The notes beneath the pieces were generated by a model. The model did not search any database, was not told where the DNA came from, and saw only the letters and a program-made list of their open reading frames with translations. Below, piece after piece: positions 18,136 through 27,379 of a stretch of 64,000 nucleotides of DNA. The DNA is from Candidatus Methanoperedentaceae archaeon. Lineage in GTDB: Archaea; Halobacteriota; Methanosarcinia; Methanosarcinales; Methanoperedenaceae. Within the stretch, counting starts at the first letter, position 1. The number at the start of each line of letters is the position of its first letter. The translations under genes were made by a program, and so were the position numbers. The stretch is taken from assembly GCA_003104905.1 (NCBI GenBank), contig PQAS01000002.1, forward strand, positions 1 to 64,000, in the 5' to 3' direction.

Positions 18136-19158
18136 ATGGAATACTCGAAGAGACCTATAGAGGTGATGAAAACGAACGAAGATATACAGGCACTCAACAA
18201 GCAGGCGCTGCTTTATTCAAAAGACCTGGAAGCGATTGTCGAGGAAATGCACAGGGTAATAATCGGCCAGGAAAACGTTATTGAAAAACTTATCCTTGCA
18301 CTTGTTGCGGATGGACACGTGCTCCTTGAAGGCATGCCGGGTCTTGCAAAGACCTTAATGATAAAAACACTCTCAGATACTATCGAAGCTTCCTTCAAAC
18401 GCATACAGTTCACCCCTGACCTTCTCCCGGCAGATATTATGGGGACACGTATCTACAACCAGAACACCTGCCAGTTTTCAACACGAAAAGGTCCGATATT
18501 TGCTCATTTCATCCTTGCTGATGAAATAAACAGGGCCCCGCCAAAAGTCCAGAGCGCTCTTCTTGAGGCAATGCAGGAAAGGCAAGTCACCATATCGGAT
18601 GAGAGCCATCAGCTTGAAAAACCCTTTCTTGTGATGGCAACGCAGAATCCTGTAGAAACACAGGGAACATATGAACTGCCTGAAGCCCAGGTTGACCGCT
18701 TCATGTTCAAGATATTGCTGGATTATCCTACACAGAGGCAGGAACAGGAAATTATGAACATGGTCGCAGGTTCCGGATTGTCAAAGATCACAAATATCAT
18801 TTCCCCGCCCAGGATAATCGAGATCCAGAATTTCAATCATCGAATCTATATGGATGAAAAGATATCAAAATATATCACCGATATTGTTCAGGCCACAAGG
18901 GACCCGCAGCAATATGGTCTTGATTTAAAGGACTTCATCGAATACGGTGCATCCCCCCGCGCTTCCATAAACCTTGCACTTGGCGGCAAAGCAAGCGCTC
19001 TTTTTGCAGGAAGAGGCTATGTAATACCCGAAGACGTAAAAAGAATAGCAAGGGATGTGTTAAGGCACCGCATAATCATGACATATGAAGCGCTTGCCGA
19101 AGAGATGACCACGGATAAGATAATTGGTTCGATACTTGAAAAAGTGCCTGTTCCCTGA
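18136..19158 (+). CDS. moxR: MoxR-type AAA+ ATPase
   Basis: A 340-residue AAA+ ATPase of the MoxR group. Walker A is LLEGMPGLAKTLM (about residues 56-68) and Walker B is FILADEINRAPPKVQSALLEAMQE (about 124-147). Sensor 1 is in VMATQNPVE and the lid domain follows. MoxR proteins act as chaperones that assemble or activate metal- or cofactor-containing complexes together with VWA-domain partners. It is the first gene of a four-gene operon with DUF58, VWA and a BatD-like protein. An AT-rich TATA region about 20 bases upstream and no ribosome site suggest a leaderless start. Confidence 0.95.
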   Translation: MEYSKRPIEVMKTNEDIQALNKQALLYSKDLEAIVEEMHRVIIGQENVIEKLILALVADGHVLLEGMPGLAKTLMIKTLSDTIEASFKRIQFTPDLLPADIMGTRIYNQNTCQFSTRKGPIFAHFILADEINRAPPKVQSALLEAMQERQVTISDESHQLEKPFLVMATQNPVETQGTYELPEAQVDRFMFKILLDYPTQRQEQEIMNMVAGSGLSKITNIISPPRIIEIQNFNHRIYMDEKISKYITDIVQATRDPQQYGLDLKDFIEYGASPRASINLALGGKASALFAGRGYVIPEDVKRIARDVLRHRIIMTYEALAEEMTTDKIIGSILEKVPVP

Positions 19159-19172
19159 TAAGAGGTACGATC

Positions 19173-20060
19173 ATGGAACGTCCTACCACTTCAGAAATAA
19201 TATCCAGAGTAAGGCAGATAGAAATAAAGACAAACAGGCCCGTGGAAGGAATTATCAGCGGGGCTTATCTATCTGCATTTAAAGGAACAGGTATTGAATT
19301 TTCACAGGTGCGCGAATACCAGCCAGGGGATGATCCAAGGACAATTGACTGGAATGTGACGGCAAGGATGAACCACCCGTTTGTGAAAGAGTTCATTGAG
19401 GAGCGTGATCTTTGCATAGTTATCGTATTTGATATTTCCCGCTCATCAGAATTCGCAACGACAGGTTCCCTGAAAAAGTATGTCGGAATTGAGATTTGTG
19501 GTTCTCTTGCCATGTCTGCAATCAGGAACAATGATAAAGTGGGGCTCATGCTCACATCGGACATCGTTGAGAAATATATTCCTCCAAGGAAAGGGAAAAA
19601 CCAGGTGTTCAGGATAATAAGAGAAACTATTTTTCATGAGCCAAGGAATGCCGGAACAGACCTTTGCGTACCCCTTGTGAAACTTTCCAGGATACTTCGG
19701 AAAAAAAGTGTGATATTTGTGATTTCGGATTTCCAGGATGATCCGCAAAATCTAAAAAAGCCACTCCAGGTGCTCAGGAACCGGCATGACATCATAGCTA
19801 TAAAGCTATGGGATATCAGGGAACAGGAATTTCCTGATATCGGGCTTATCGAGCTTGAAGATGAGGAGACAGGGGAGCAGATACTTGCGGACACCACAGA
19901 TACAGGATTCAGGCTGCGCTTTGAGGAAATGGTCAAAGCCAGAAATAAGAGGTTATCAGAGGTCACAAAACGCCTGGAAATTGACCTGATAGAGATTTCG
20001 ACGGGGCAGGACTGGATCAAACCAATATTGAAATTTTTTAATATGAGGGTGAGAAGATGA
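19173..20060 (+). CDS. DUF58 protein of the MoxR system
   Basis: A 295-residue DUF58 protein. The family signature YQPGDDPRTIDWNVTAR (about 48-64) is followed by a VWA-like Rossmann part with a degenerate metal site (VIVFDISRSSEF). DUF58 proteins accompany MoxR and VWA proteins in nearly all lineages and are thought to work as adaptors in the same assembly. It is 14 bases downstream of moxR and overlaps the next gene by four bases. Confidence 0.92.
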   Translation: MERPTTSEIISRVRQIEIKTNRPVEGIISGAYLSAFKGTGIEFSQVREYQPGDDPRTIDWNVTARMNHPFVKEFIEERDLCIVIVFDISRSSEFATTGSLKKYVGIEICGSLAMSAIRNNDKVGLMLTSDIVEKYIPPRKGKNQVFRIIRETIFHEPRNAGTDLCVPLVKLSRILRKKSVIFVISDFQDDPQNLKKPLQVLRNRHDIIAIKLWDIREQEFPDIGLIELEDEETGEQILADTTDTGFRLRFEEMVKARNKRLSEVTKRLEIDLIEISTGQDWIKPILKFFNMRVRR

Positions 20061-20998
20061 ATTTTGAGAACCCGTCATGGTTTGCTGCTTTATTACTTCT
20101 CCCTGTTGTGTGGTATTTTTACCGGGAATCCATGAAAAAGAAGAAAGCTCTTGCCATCAAGTTCAGCAATATTTCACTTATCAAGGAAGCGGGAATTAAG
20201 AAATCAAACGCTAAGGACGTCCTCTTTTATTTGAATCTACTTTTACTGGTCTTGCTGATAGTCGCCCTTGCTGACCCCCATATACCTCTTAAACAGACCA
20301 AAGAAGGTGTAAACGTGGTAATGGTGATGGATGTATCCGGAAGTATGGCGGCCAGCGATTATAAGCCCACAAGGCTTGAGGCGGCAAAGGAAAGCGCGAA
20401 GATAATGGTAGATGAATTGAACAACAAGGACAATTCGGGGATTGTAATATTTTCAAGCGGCGCGACTACATCTGCGTATCTTTCGCCTTATAAGGATAAA
20501 GTGCTTGAAAAATTATCAGGGATAAAACAGACCGAAGGTGAGACTGCGTTAGGGGATGGTCTTGCGCTGGCGGTGGACATGGCTACATCGATCCCCAACA
20601 AAAAGAAAGTTATCATTCTCATGAGCGATGGCGTCAATAATGCCGGGATTATAAGCCCGGACGATGCCATTTCATTTGCAAAGACAAACAATATACAGGT
20701 CTATACTGTAGGAATAGGCTCGAATGAGAATGTCATCTTTGGTTATGACTTTCTCGGTCGTCCTGTGTATGCACAACTTGATGAGGCAACGCTGCAAAAA
20801 ATAGCACAGGAAACAAACGGCCAGTATTTCAAATCCGTGGATAGTTCAACACTTGAGAAAATATATAGCGAACTTCCTCAGAAAATCGAACGTGAGCCAG
20901 AGGATTCAAGCATTAAGGACTGGGTAATTATGTCCGCTATTGCGGTTCTCCTTATTCAATTGTACCTGAGGTTCGGAAGATACAGGATTCTGCCGTGA
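20057..20998 (+). CDS. Membrane-bound VWA-domain protein (BatA-like)
   Basis: A 313-residue protein with an N-terminal membrane helix (about 6-22), a second span (about 58-76), a VWA domain with intact MIDAS motif (VMDVSGSMAASD, about 94-105) and a C-terminal span (about 289-307). This is the Aerotolerance BatA layout. The metal-ion-dependent adhesion site implies binding of a partner, probably under MoxR control. The start overlaps the DUF58 stop (ATGA). Confidence 0.92.
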   Translation: MNFENPSWFAALLLLPVVWYFYRESMKKKKALAIKFSNISLIKEAGIKKSNAKDVLFYLNLLLLVLLIVALADPHIPLKQTKEGVNVVMVMDVSGSMAASDYKPTRLEAAKESAKIMVDELNNKDNSGIVIFSSGATTSAYLSPYKDKVLEKLSGIKQTEGETALGDGLALAVDMATSIPNKKKVIILMSDGVNNAGIISPDDAISFAKTNNIQVYTVGIGSNENVIFGYDFLGRPVYAQLDEATLQKIAQETNGQYFKSVDSSTLEKIYSELPQKIEREPEDSSIKDWVIMSAIAVLLIQLYLRFGRYRILP

Positions 20999-21007
20999 GG
21001 TGAGAAT

Positions 21008-22525
21008 ATGAAAAGATCAATGATAGTAACAATTTCAATTTGTCTCATAATAATATTTTCAGGCATAACATCTGCAAAACAACTGTCAGTCAAAAAGATC
21101 GTCAGCAACACTGACATAAGTACGGGAGACAGTGCCAATATTTCACTTGAATTTGAAAATCCTTTCAATAAATCCCTACCTGTGAAAATAGAGGATAATA
21201 ATGTCCTGGGGAATAACGGTCTTGAGATCCAGTGCTATGAATATGAACTTCCGGACAGGCCCCTGACTCTGGTTGGATACGATTTTCCGATACAGGCATA
21301 TTCCCCGGGGGAATTTACGCTTGACCCGGCAACTGTGACATACACAAATCCGGAAACAGGAACACAGGAATCCGTAAAGACACAGCCTGTTAAAATAGTG
21401 ATAAGGCAGGGTAGAGCAACAGGACAGCAGCAGGGGATCACGCAGATATACCAGTGCGGCGGCGTGAGCATGCGCAGCACTTCTGTCTCATCAAGCAGTT
21501 CTTCATCCGTATCAATAAGCAGCGGAAGCCAGCAGGTAAATCCGAATATCAATCCGCAGCCTGCTGATTCTCCTGAAAATATCCAGCAGGTGGGGCAGGA
21601 TATGCAGAATATTAAACAGCAGATGGAGCGCCAGCAGCAGGATAAGCAGAAGATGGAAGAAGAACTTAAAAGAAGAATCGAAAATAATGGTGAATTCCAA
21701 AACCTGAGTGAGGAGCTTCAAAAACAGGGATATGCACCTGATGGCCAGCAAATAAGGCCCGAATCCAACAATACCGGGAATTTTGACTACGGATTCAAAA
21801 AGGGTGAAGAGAATGCGAACATTAGCGGGAGGATGGACGCCGGGAAAATGGAAAACATCCGGGAACAGAGTACTGAAGATGTAAAGAAGCTGGAACAGTA
21901 TATCGAGAACAATGAAACGTTCAGGCAAATGCAGAATACGCTTTTAGATAAAGGGTATAATCTCTCCGGCAAGAAAATCGATCTTGAGCAAAATATCAGC
22001 AGTTTTCAATATTCATACAGCGACCAGCAGGGGAGGAATGCTTCAATCGAAGGGAATGTGACCGGCGCAGGTGAGATAAAAGATATTGCGCCAAAAGAAC
22101 CCGATCAGCCATACTGGATCATTGCTCTTCTTCTTATACTGTTGTCCGGGATTTATCTATATAATAAGTTCAGGAATAATTCGAGACCTTTTGAACCGGC
22201 GATGGAGACAATTCACATTGATCCAAAGGAGAACGCTCTTCTTCTGCTTGAGAAAGCGATAGGGATGTTCAATAGCGGTATGCATAGAGAGGCATATGTT
22301 GAAGCTTCAAATGCGGTTAGAGCCTATTTCAAGGGATCATCAGGAATACAGGAACTTACAAGCGATGAGATAATTAGGAGCATCCGGGGATCAAAGGAAA
22401 AAGGATATATTGAGGATGTAAGGGATTGTTTCATGCTCTGCGATCTTGTTAAATTTGCAAAATATGAACCCAACAGGGAGGATTTCAATCGTGTGGCGGA
22501 ACTTGCGAGGAGGATTATTGTCTGA
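21008..22525 (+). CDS. BatD-like exported protein with coiled coil
   Basis: A 505-residue last member of the MoxR operon. It has a signal peptide (about 5-23), a beta-sandwich BatD-like domain (about 24-135), a serine-rich linker (SVSSSSSSSVSISSGS), and a glutamine-rich coiled coil (about 185-230). Two similar segments follow, each with a RxENxxFQxLxxxLxxxGY pattern (about 230-265 and 300-330). A transmembrane helix lies near 364-384, followed by a cytoplasmic helical domain like the DUF4129 tail. The two repeated segments are not part of classical BatD. The gene ends 15 bases before a hairpin repeat. Confidence 0.75.
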   Translation: MKRSMIVTISICLIIIFSGITSAKQLSVKKIVSNTDISTGDSANISLEFENPFNKSLPVKIEDNNVLGNNGLEIQCYEYELPDRPLTLVGYDFPIQAYSPGEFTLDPATVTYTNPETGTQESVKTQPVKIVIRQGRATGQQQGITQIYQCGGVSMRSTSVSSSSSSSVSISSGSQQVNPNINPQPADSPENIQQVGQDMQNIKQQMERQQQDKQKMEEELKRRIENNGEFQNLSEELQKQGYAPDGQQIRPESNNTGNFDYGFKKGEENANISGRMDAGKMENIREQSTEDVKKLEQYIENNETFRQMQNTLLDKGYNLSGKKIDLEQNISSFQYSYSDQQGRNASIEGNVTGAGEIKDIAPKEPDQPYWIIALLLILLSGIYLYNKFRNNSRPFEPAMETIHIDPKENALLLLEKAIGMFNSGMHREAYVEASNAVRAYFKGSSGIQELTSDEIIRSIRGSKEKGYIEDVRDCFMLCDLVKFAKYEPNREDFNRVAELARRIIV

Positions 22526-22540
22526 TATATCCCGCTAACA

Positions 22541-22575
22541 GGATTTACAGGATATTTTTTCAATCCTGTAAATCC
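22541..22575. repeat. Dispersed palindromic repeat, copy 1 / terminator
   Basis: GGATTTACAGGAT and ATCCTGTAAATCC are perfect 13-base arms around an AT-rich nine-base loop with six Ts. It lies between the convergent BatD-like and multihaem cytochrome genes and could terminate both. A longer relative is at 43593-43655, with shared TTTTCAATCC and CTGAAATT/CTGATATT flanks, so it belongs to a dispersed family. Confidence 0.7.
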
Positions 22576-22585
22576 GGTCTGATAT

Positions 22586-23680
22586 TTATTGTTTTGCTGT
22601 TGTTGCTTTTCCTGTCGCATGGCAATCCGAACAGAATTTCGGCTGATGACAATCGCTGCATACTTTGCCAATTAAAACCTGCGACTTATGAGTATTTATC
22701 CAATCGCTTGGATGCTCACTCTTATGACAGGTAGCACATAGATTTTCCTTGATTTGTGGTTTATGTTCTACTTCAGAATGACAGTTATAGCATGCTATCT
22801 TATTATTTGTGACATGGTTTTTATGCACAAAATTAAAATCATCATACTTTTCCAGCCTTTCCGATTTGTAATGACATGAATTACATTTATCTTTGGGAAC
22901 AATATCATTTGCGCTCTTTGATATATTTAGATGGCATGTCAGGCAATTAGCTCCACGGCTTATGTGGCTTGTATGATCGAAATTTGTATAATTCCTTGGC
23001 GTTTCCTTCGGGGGACCATGACAGGACGGACAACCGGAAATCGAATTGTTACCCGGTACCTCCCTAAAATGGCAGGTAAAACATGTAGAGGTTGTGACCA
23101 CAATGTGACCTTTATCCTTTTGCTCCATATTAGGATGGCACTGGGCGCATGATGGATCTGATACCGATTGATGTTCTTTCATGCCGATAACAAGCATGGA
23201 ATGACAGCTTGTGCATGTTAATTGTATATCCCTGTTTGGTTTTAACAAATGGTTCTTATGACTGAAGTTGACACCTGTGAATGGAACATCCGTAGAAAAA
23301 ATACGATCTTCATGACATATCAGGCAGTTTTTATCCATGACTTTAGCATATAACTTGCCTGAATATTCTTCCACGGTGGTTTCATAACTATAGAATTGCA
23401 TAAGCCCATTTATCTTCCCTTTTACATGGCCTATTATTCCCGGTTCATAGTGGCATTCTACACATTTTACAGTAGTATGCGATGAAGATCTCCACGAATC
23501 GTAATATGGCCTCATTATATGACAATTCTTGCCGCAAAATGCCGGATTTTCAGTGATATCCAGCATTTTTGCTGAAATTACTAATGTAATTGAAAGCAAG
23601 ATAATCAATACAATAATGATAGGAAGTTTATATGTTGAAATCCTATGCTTAATAACATCTATAAGTGATATTTTGTCCAT
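22586..23680 (-). CDS. 13-haem-motif membrane-anchored c-type cytochrome
   Basis: The 364-residue protein has an N-terminal membrane anchor (about 18-37) followed by a NapC/NirT-like start and then haem motifs to the end. I count twelve CxxCH motifs (CVECH, CLICH, CTSCH, CAQCH, CFTCH, CPSCH, CLTCH, CNSCH, CYNCH, CATCH, CSDCH twice). The first site is CGKNCH, a CX3CH spacing. Many free histidines could give bis-histidine ligation. It would sit outside the membrane and pass electrons onward. It is the last gene of the operon, six bases after the preceding cytochrome, with GGTGAAGGGAC before its ATG. Confidence 0.92.
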   Translation of the reverse strand: MDKISLIDVIKHRISTYKLPIIIVLIILLSITLVISAKMLDITENPAFCGKNCHIMRPYYDSWRSSSHTTVKCVECHYEPGIIGHVKGKINGLMQFYSYETTVEEYSGKLYAKVMDKNCLICHEDRIFSTDVPFTGVNFSHKNHLLKPNRDIQLTCTSCHSMLVIGMKEHQSVSDPSCAQCHPNMEQKDKGHIVVTTSTCFTCHFREVPGNNSISGCPSCHGPPKETPRNYTNFDHTSHISRGANCLTCHLNISKSANDIVPKDKCNSCHYKSERLEKYDDFNFVHKNHVTNNKIACYNCHSEVEHKPQIKENLCATCHKSEHPSDWINTHKSQVLIGKVCSDCHQPKFCSDCHATGKATTAKQ

Positions 23681-23686
23681 GTCCCT

Positions 23687-24661
23687 TCACCGTTTTCTAA
23701 TAAGATATAATACTGCGAATATTCCCAGAACTAGAATTATCCCGGCTCCCGGAACAGAAGGTGCAGTTGGCTCAGTTTCAACTAATTTACCCTGCGCTTT
23801 CTTAGCTGAATCAATCCCGACCTGAACTTGCCTGTCAAAATCTTTTAAATTAAAACTGTGCCATAATGATGGAACATCCTTCATAATAGCTAATGCTTTA
23901 TCAAGATCATTTTGAGATGAAACAATATCCTTACCTTTTGCCTTTGCATCAGAGATAGAATCTCTTGCTTTGCGGATTTCTTCCTTTAATTCATCGGCTT
24001 TTTCAAGTCCGAATTTTGCATCCTTTGGAACATTTGCAGTTGAAACCTGGTCTTTTGCATTGTGGCAAACACTGCACAATGGTGTGATTTCGGATGCTTC
24101 CAATACTTTGAAACTGTGCGGTTGATGGCAATTTACACATGAAGGCGCACGCGATTCGGCTCTCAATCTTTGATAATGCATGGTATTTTTAAAATGATCC
24201 AATTCTGTTGCATGGCATTTTCCACATGTTTCAGGAATATTCTTAAAATAAATCGGACTTTCAGGACTACTCATGTTTTTCATAGTAGAATGAGCCCCTT
24301 CTATTGTATTTAAATCCGGATTGCCTCCGTGGCATGCATCACAGGTAACAGAATAGCTTGAATGACCCGAATCAGACCATTGCTGGAAATTATCTGAAGC
24401 TTTTTTTCTTATTATGTCTTCATGACATTCAAGTGAACAAGTTATATTTCTTTCAGTATGATTCAATCTAATATCATTGAATCTTAATTGCTCATCCGTA
24501 AAAGGTGATAAACTCTTATGGCAATTAATACATGAATTATTTAAAGCTTCAAAACTAGCTGCTCCAGCCGGAGCGATCAAGAAAATGAAGATTATTAATA
24601 ATCTTTGCGTAAATCTAAAACTATCCATATATGAACTTGATTTCTTATCTTTTGTAGACAT
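23687..24661 (-). CDS. Six-haem-motif cytochrome with C-terminal anchor
   Basis: The 324-residue exported protein has a signal sequence (about 19-35) and haem motifs CINCH, CSLECH (CX3CH), CDACH, CGKCH, CVNCH and CSVCH. After these come a helical haem-free region (about 225-290), a proline/threonine linker, and a PGAG-hydrophobic-RKR tail like archaeal PGF-type sorting signals. It is a paralogue of the protein at 27380-28348 with the same motif order. A 248-base gap with a hairpin separates it from nrfD-like, so it may have its own promoter. Confidence 0.9.
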   Translation of the reverse strand: MSTKDKKSSSYMDSFRFTQRLLIIFIFLIAPAGAASFEALNNSCINCHKSLSPFTDEQLRFNDIRLNHTERNITCSLECHEDIIRKKASDNFQQWSDSGHSSYSVTCDACHGGNPDLNTIEGAHSTMKNMSSPESPIYFKNIPETCGKCHATELDHFKNTMHYQRLRAESRAPSCVNCHQPHSFKVLEASEITPLCSVCHNAKDQVSTANVPKDAKFGLEKADELKEEIRKARDSISDAKAKGKDIVSSQNDLDKALAIMKDVPSLWHSFNLKDFDRQVQVGIDSAKKAQGKLVETEPTAPSVPGAGIILVLGIFAVLYLIRKR

Positions 24662-24853
24662 TTTTCCTTTTCCGCCGTTATTATGATTTAAATTAATATT
24701 TTTTAATGCCAGAACTCTGTACCCGTTTTTTATTCTGTTTTTCTTAATATTATTTGATGATTCTCTACAATAAAAAGTTTGCGATTATTTTAACATGATA
24801 ACTTTAAATCAAAATTGTTCAAAAAAGAAATTTTTTTTCTAATAAACATAAGA

Positions 24854-24879
24854 CACAGAAGCCTTTACTGGCATCTGTG
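24854..24879 (-). terminator. Hairpin after NrfD-like gene
   Basis: CACAGA-A-GCC and GGC-A-TCTGTG pair around a six-base loop. It lies about 30 bases downstream of the NrfD-like stop, in the 248-base gap before the next cytochrome. It may partially terminate or process the operon message. Confidence 0.5.
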
Positions 24880-24909
24880 CGTTTCATGAATATAGACTTA
24901 ACAAATTAA

Positions 24910-26079
24910 CTACGACGGTTCTTCTTCCATATCTTTCCACGGTGGCAGGATAGACGTTACAACCAGCAATATAATAAACGGAAGAATAAATATTATTAAA
25001 GCTGGTAAGACACCTTCCTGACTGAAGAAAACAGGTACGTAAGTTAGTGTTCCGCTCAGGCTTTTTGAAATTTCCTGCCCTCCGATTACTACATTCCATC
25101 TCATGGCAAATACACCTATTACCACAAAAATGGATGATATGGATATCATGTACAGTTTAAGAGTCTCACGGTTCTTCATTAAGCTTACCATAAGCAATAG
25201 TACAAAAGGTATGAATATGCCAAGTGTCAGTTGCACACCATAAAAAGTAAAGCCGATCTTATCTGAAAGGAGCCTGTTGATGATATCGATATCTTCACGT
25301 GAGGCATATTTCATGCTGACTATCTCAAGCAATTCCAATGTTACATCCAGGATCAAAAAAATCCACAGGTAATGTGCAAGTGATTGAAGACATTTATGAT
25401 CAATTACATGTTTGCGTATTTTCATTGCTGCAATATATAATAAGATCAATAGCGCTATCCCTGATACTATAGCCGACATAAGGAATATAATTGGCATAAG
25501 AGGGGTAGACCACCATGGATTTGCCTTGATACCACCGAATATAAAACCCACATAACCATGCAGGAATGCAGCCGAAGGTATACCGATTATGGCAAGTTTC
25601 CTGGCAAATTTTTCATCATCATGCAATGCTTTTTCCGAAATATCAAATGAAAACAGGGCAAGGCTTGAATATAATAATTCTTTCCATCCATGGGAACTAA
25701 GGGCCTTATTCACAATATCTTCCCTGAATGAAAGCCATATTTCTAGCACTACGATGGTCAGATAGAAGGAAAATATATAGCCAAAACCTGACATCGCAGA
25801 TGTTAGATGCGGAGTGAACATGATTTCAATACCACGCTCCGGTCGTCCGAGATGAACGAGCAGAGGCAGCATTGCAACAAGCAGGAATGACAATGCCGTA
25901 AGAAGTGCAAATCTTGCTACGGGCTTGATCTCCTTCTTGCCAAAAACATGATATAATGATGAGGCAATGAAAGCACCTGCTACCAGACCTGTAATATAAG
26001 GATACAATACTATCAATATGCTCCATTGTATTTCGGATTCATTGGGATAAACATAACCCCAGATCAGATTCTCTAACAT
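24910..26079 (-). CDS. NrfD/PsrC-type quinol-interacting membrane protein
   Basis: A 389-residue polytopic protein with about nine to ten hydrophobic helices and the NrfD/PsrC-type N-terminus (WSILIVLYPYITGLVAGAFIASSLYHVFG). Members of this family exchange electrons between the membrane quinone pool and a partner iron-sulfur subunit. Here the partner is the NrfC-like gene directly upstream, sharing one base (TAATG). No catalytic molybdopterin subunit is present, so the electron acceptor or donor is presumably the set of cytochromes in the same operon. Confidence 0.9.
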   Translation of the reverse strand: MLENLIWGYVYPNESEIQWSILIVLYPYITGLVAGAFIASSLYHVFGKKEIKPVARFALLTALSFLLVAMLPLLVHLGRPERGIEIMFTPHLTSAMSGFGYIFSFYLTIVVLEIWLSFREDIVNKALSSHGWKELLYSSLALFSFDISEKALHDDEKFARKLAIIGIPSAAFLHGYVGFIFGGIKANPWWSTPLMPIIFLMSAIVSGIALLILLYIAAMKIRKHVIDHKCLQSLAHYLWIFLILDVTLELLEIVSMKYASREDIDIINRLLSDKIGFTFYGVQLTLGIFIPFVLLLMVSLMKNRETLKLYMISISSIFVVIGVFAMRWNVVIGGQEISKSLSGTLTYVPVFFSQEGVLPALIIFILPFIILLVVTSILPPWKDMEEEPS

Positions 26080-26870
26080 TATTTCACTTCCCGGTCTAAA
26101 CCAATATAGAATACCTTGGGCTTTGTACCAAGGTCGGGTTTAAGAAGAGTGATTCTTTCTTCATCCATTATTTTCTTCACTTCGCTTTTATTATCCTTCA
26201 GGTCTCCGAATTTTCGTGCGCCTGTAGGGCATGCCTGAACACATGCCGGCAATAAACCTTTAGTAATTCTGTGATAACACCATGTGCATTTGTCTGCGGT
26301 TCCCTTCTCGGTATTAAAGTACCTGGCACCATATGGACATCCCTGTATACAATACCTGCAACCGATGCAATATTCATAATCCACAAGTACAACACCATCT
26401 TTTGTCTCATACGTTGCACCTACGGGACAAACCTGTACGCATGGAGCATTATCACAATGATTGCATATTTTCGGTACATAGAAAGCCTTTTTTACTTCTT
26501 CGGCGGGAATATCATCTACAAATCCTTCTATTCCCCCATCAGGTGAATCGATTACAACTTCTTCCTCAAAGGTTTCATTTATTGTTTTTTTCACCCGGTA
26601 TCTTTCAATCCATGTCCTGTAAACTTCTTCATCAAACGGCACCTTATTTTCCATTTTACATGCATTGGCGCACCTTCCGCAGCCTATGCATTTGCGTGTG
26701 TCCACCACATAACCCCAAAAGTGTTTCTCCCAATCATACCCGCCATTTTCAGGGGGATTTTCAGCCGCAATACCTTTAGTGAACATTGATTGTACGATCG
26801 CAGTTCCTGAAGCCGCACTTATTATGATTTTGCATCCGATCTTAGTAAAATCTCGTCTTGTAATATCCAT
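26079..26870 (-). CDS. NrfC-like four-cluster ferredoxin, Tat exported
   Basis: The 263-residue protein opens with a Tat-type motif (TRRDFTK) and hydrophobic segment. It then has four cysteine groups for [4Fe-4S] clusters: CIGCGRCANACKMENK, CNHCDNAPCVQVCP, CIGCRYCIQGCP and CTWCYHR...CVQACP. This is the electron-transfer subunit that partners NrfD/PsrC proteins. The Tat signal places it on the outer face of the membrane. It starts 12 bases after the four-haem cytochrome gene. Confidence 0.93.
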   Translation of the reverse strand: MDITRRDFTKIGCKIIISAASGTAIVQSMFTKGIAAENPPENGGYDWEKHFWGYVVDTRKCIGCGRCANACKMENKVPFDEEVYRTWIERYRVKKTINETFEEEVVIDSPDGGIEGFVDDIPAEEVKKAFYVPKICNHCDNAPCVQVCPVGATYETKDGVVLVDYEYCIGCRYCIQGCPYGARYFNTEKGTADKCTWCYHRITKGLLPACVQACPTGARKFGDLKDNKSEVKKIMDEERITLLKPDLGTKPKVFYIGLDREVK

Positions 26871-26882
26871 ATTCTACCTCCT

Positions 26883-27332
26883 TTAATCGAACCAGGGTTT
26901 ATGCGGATTATGACAATATACACATCTTAGATCCTCGCCATGAGCTCCTGGATCGATCTGCGGGAAGGCTTCAGGCCTTGATATTCGCTTGAAGTGGCAT
27001 TTACCGCAATAATCTCGTGAATCATTAGCCGGCATTAATGGTTCCCTTGCATCAAGAACATGTTTTTGCGCAGGACCATGACATGTTTCACAATTCACTG
27101 TCTTATGCCGGTCCTTTGCCCATACTGTATATATATTTTCATGACAGTTCTCTTCTCCACAGCTTGCAGAACCCCTATAATTTACAGTAAGATTTCTGAT
27201 TTCTTTTACCGAATCACCCCTGTACCATCCATATTGCCCGAATGATTCAGGAACAACCAGGGACCTTACAAAAATAAAAGCAATTATTATAAGAGCTAAT
27301 ATAGTAAAAGCTCTTTTTAAATGTGGCTGCAT
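26883..27332 (-). CDS. Small tetrahaem-type cytochrome with CX4CH site
   Basis: A 149-residue protein with an N-terminal membrane anchor or signal (about 8-26). Three CxxCH motifs are present (CETCH, CGKCH, CVYCH), and the first site is CGEENCH, a CX4CH spacing confirmed in the nucleotides. It lies between the first cytochrome and the NrfC-like gene, a position suited to receiving or giving electrons to the iron-sulfur subunit. AAGGTGAT precedes the ATG. Confidence 0.9.
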   Translation of the reverse strand: MQPHLKRAFTILALIIIAFIFVRSLVVPESFGQYGWYRGDSVKEIRNLTVNYRGSASCGEENCHENIYTVWAKDRHKTVNCETCHGPAQKHVLDAREPLMPANDSRDYCGKCHFKRISRPEAFPQIDPGAHGEDLRCVYCHNPHKPWFD

Positions 27333-27379
27333 TACTTATCACCTTTCCATGACAGGATATCGTTCATCATTTCCGGCCT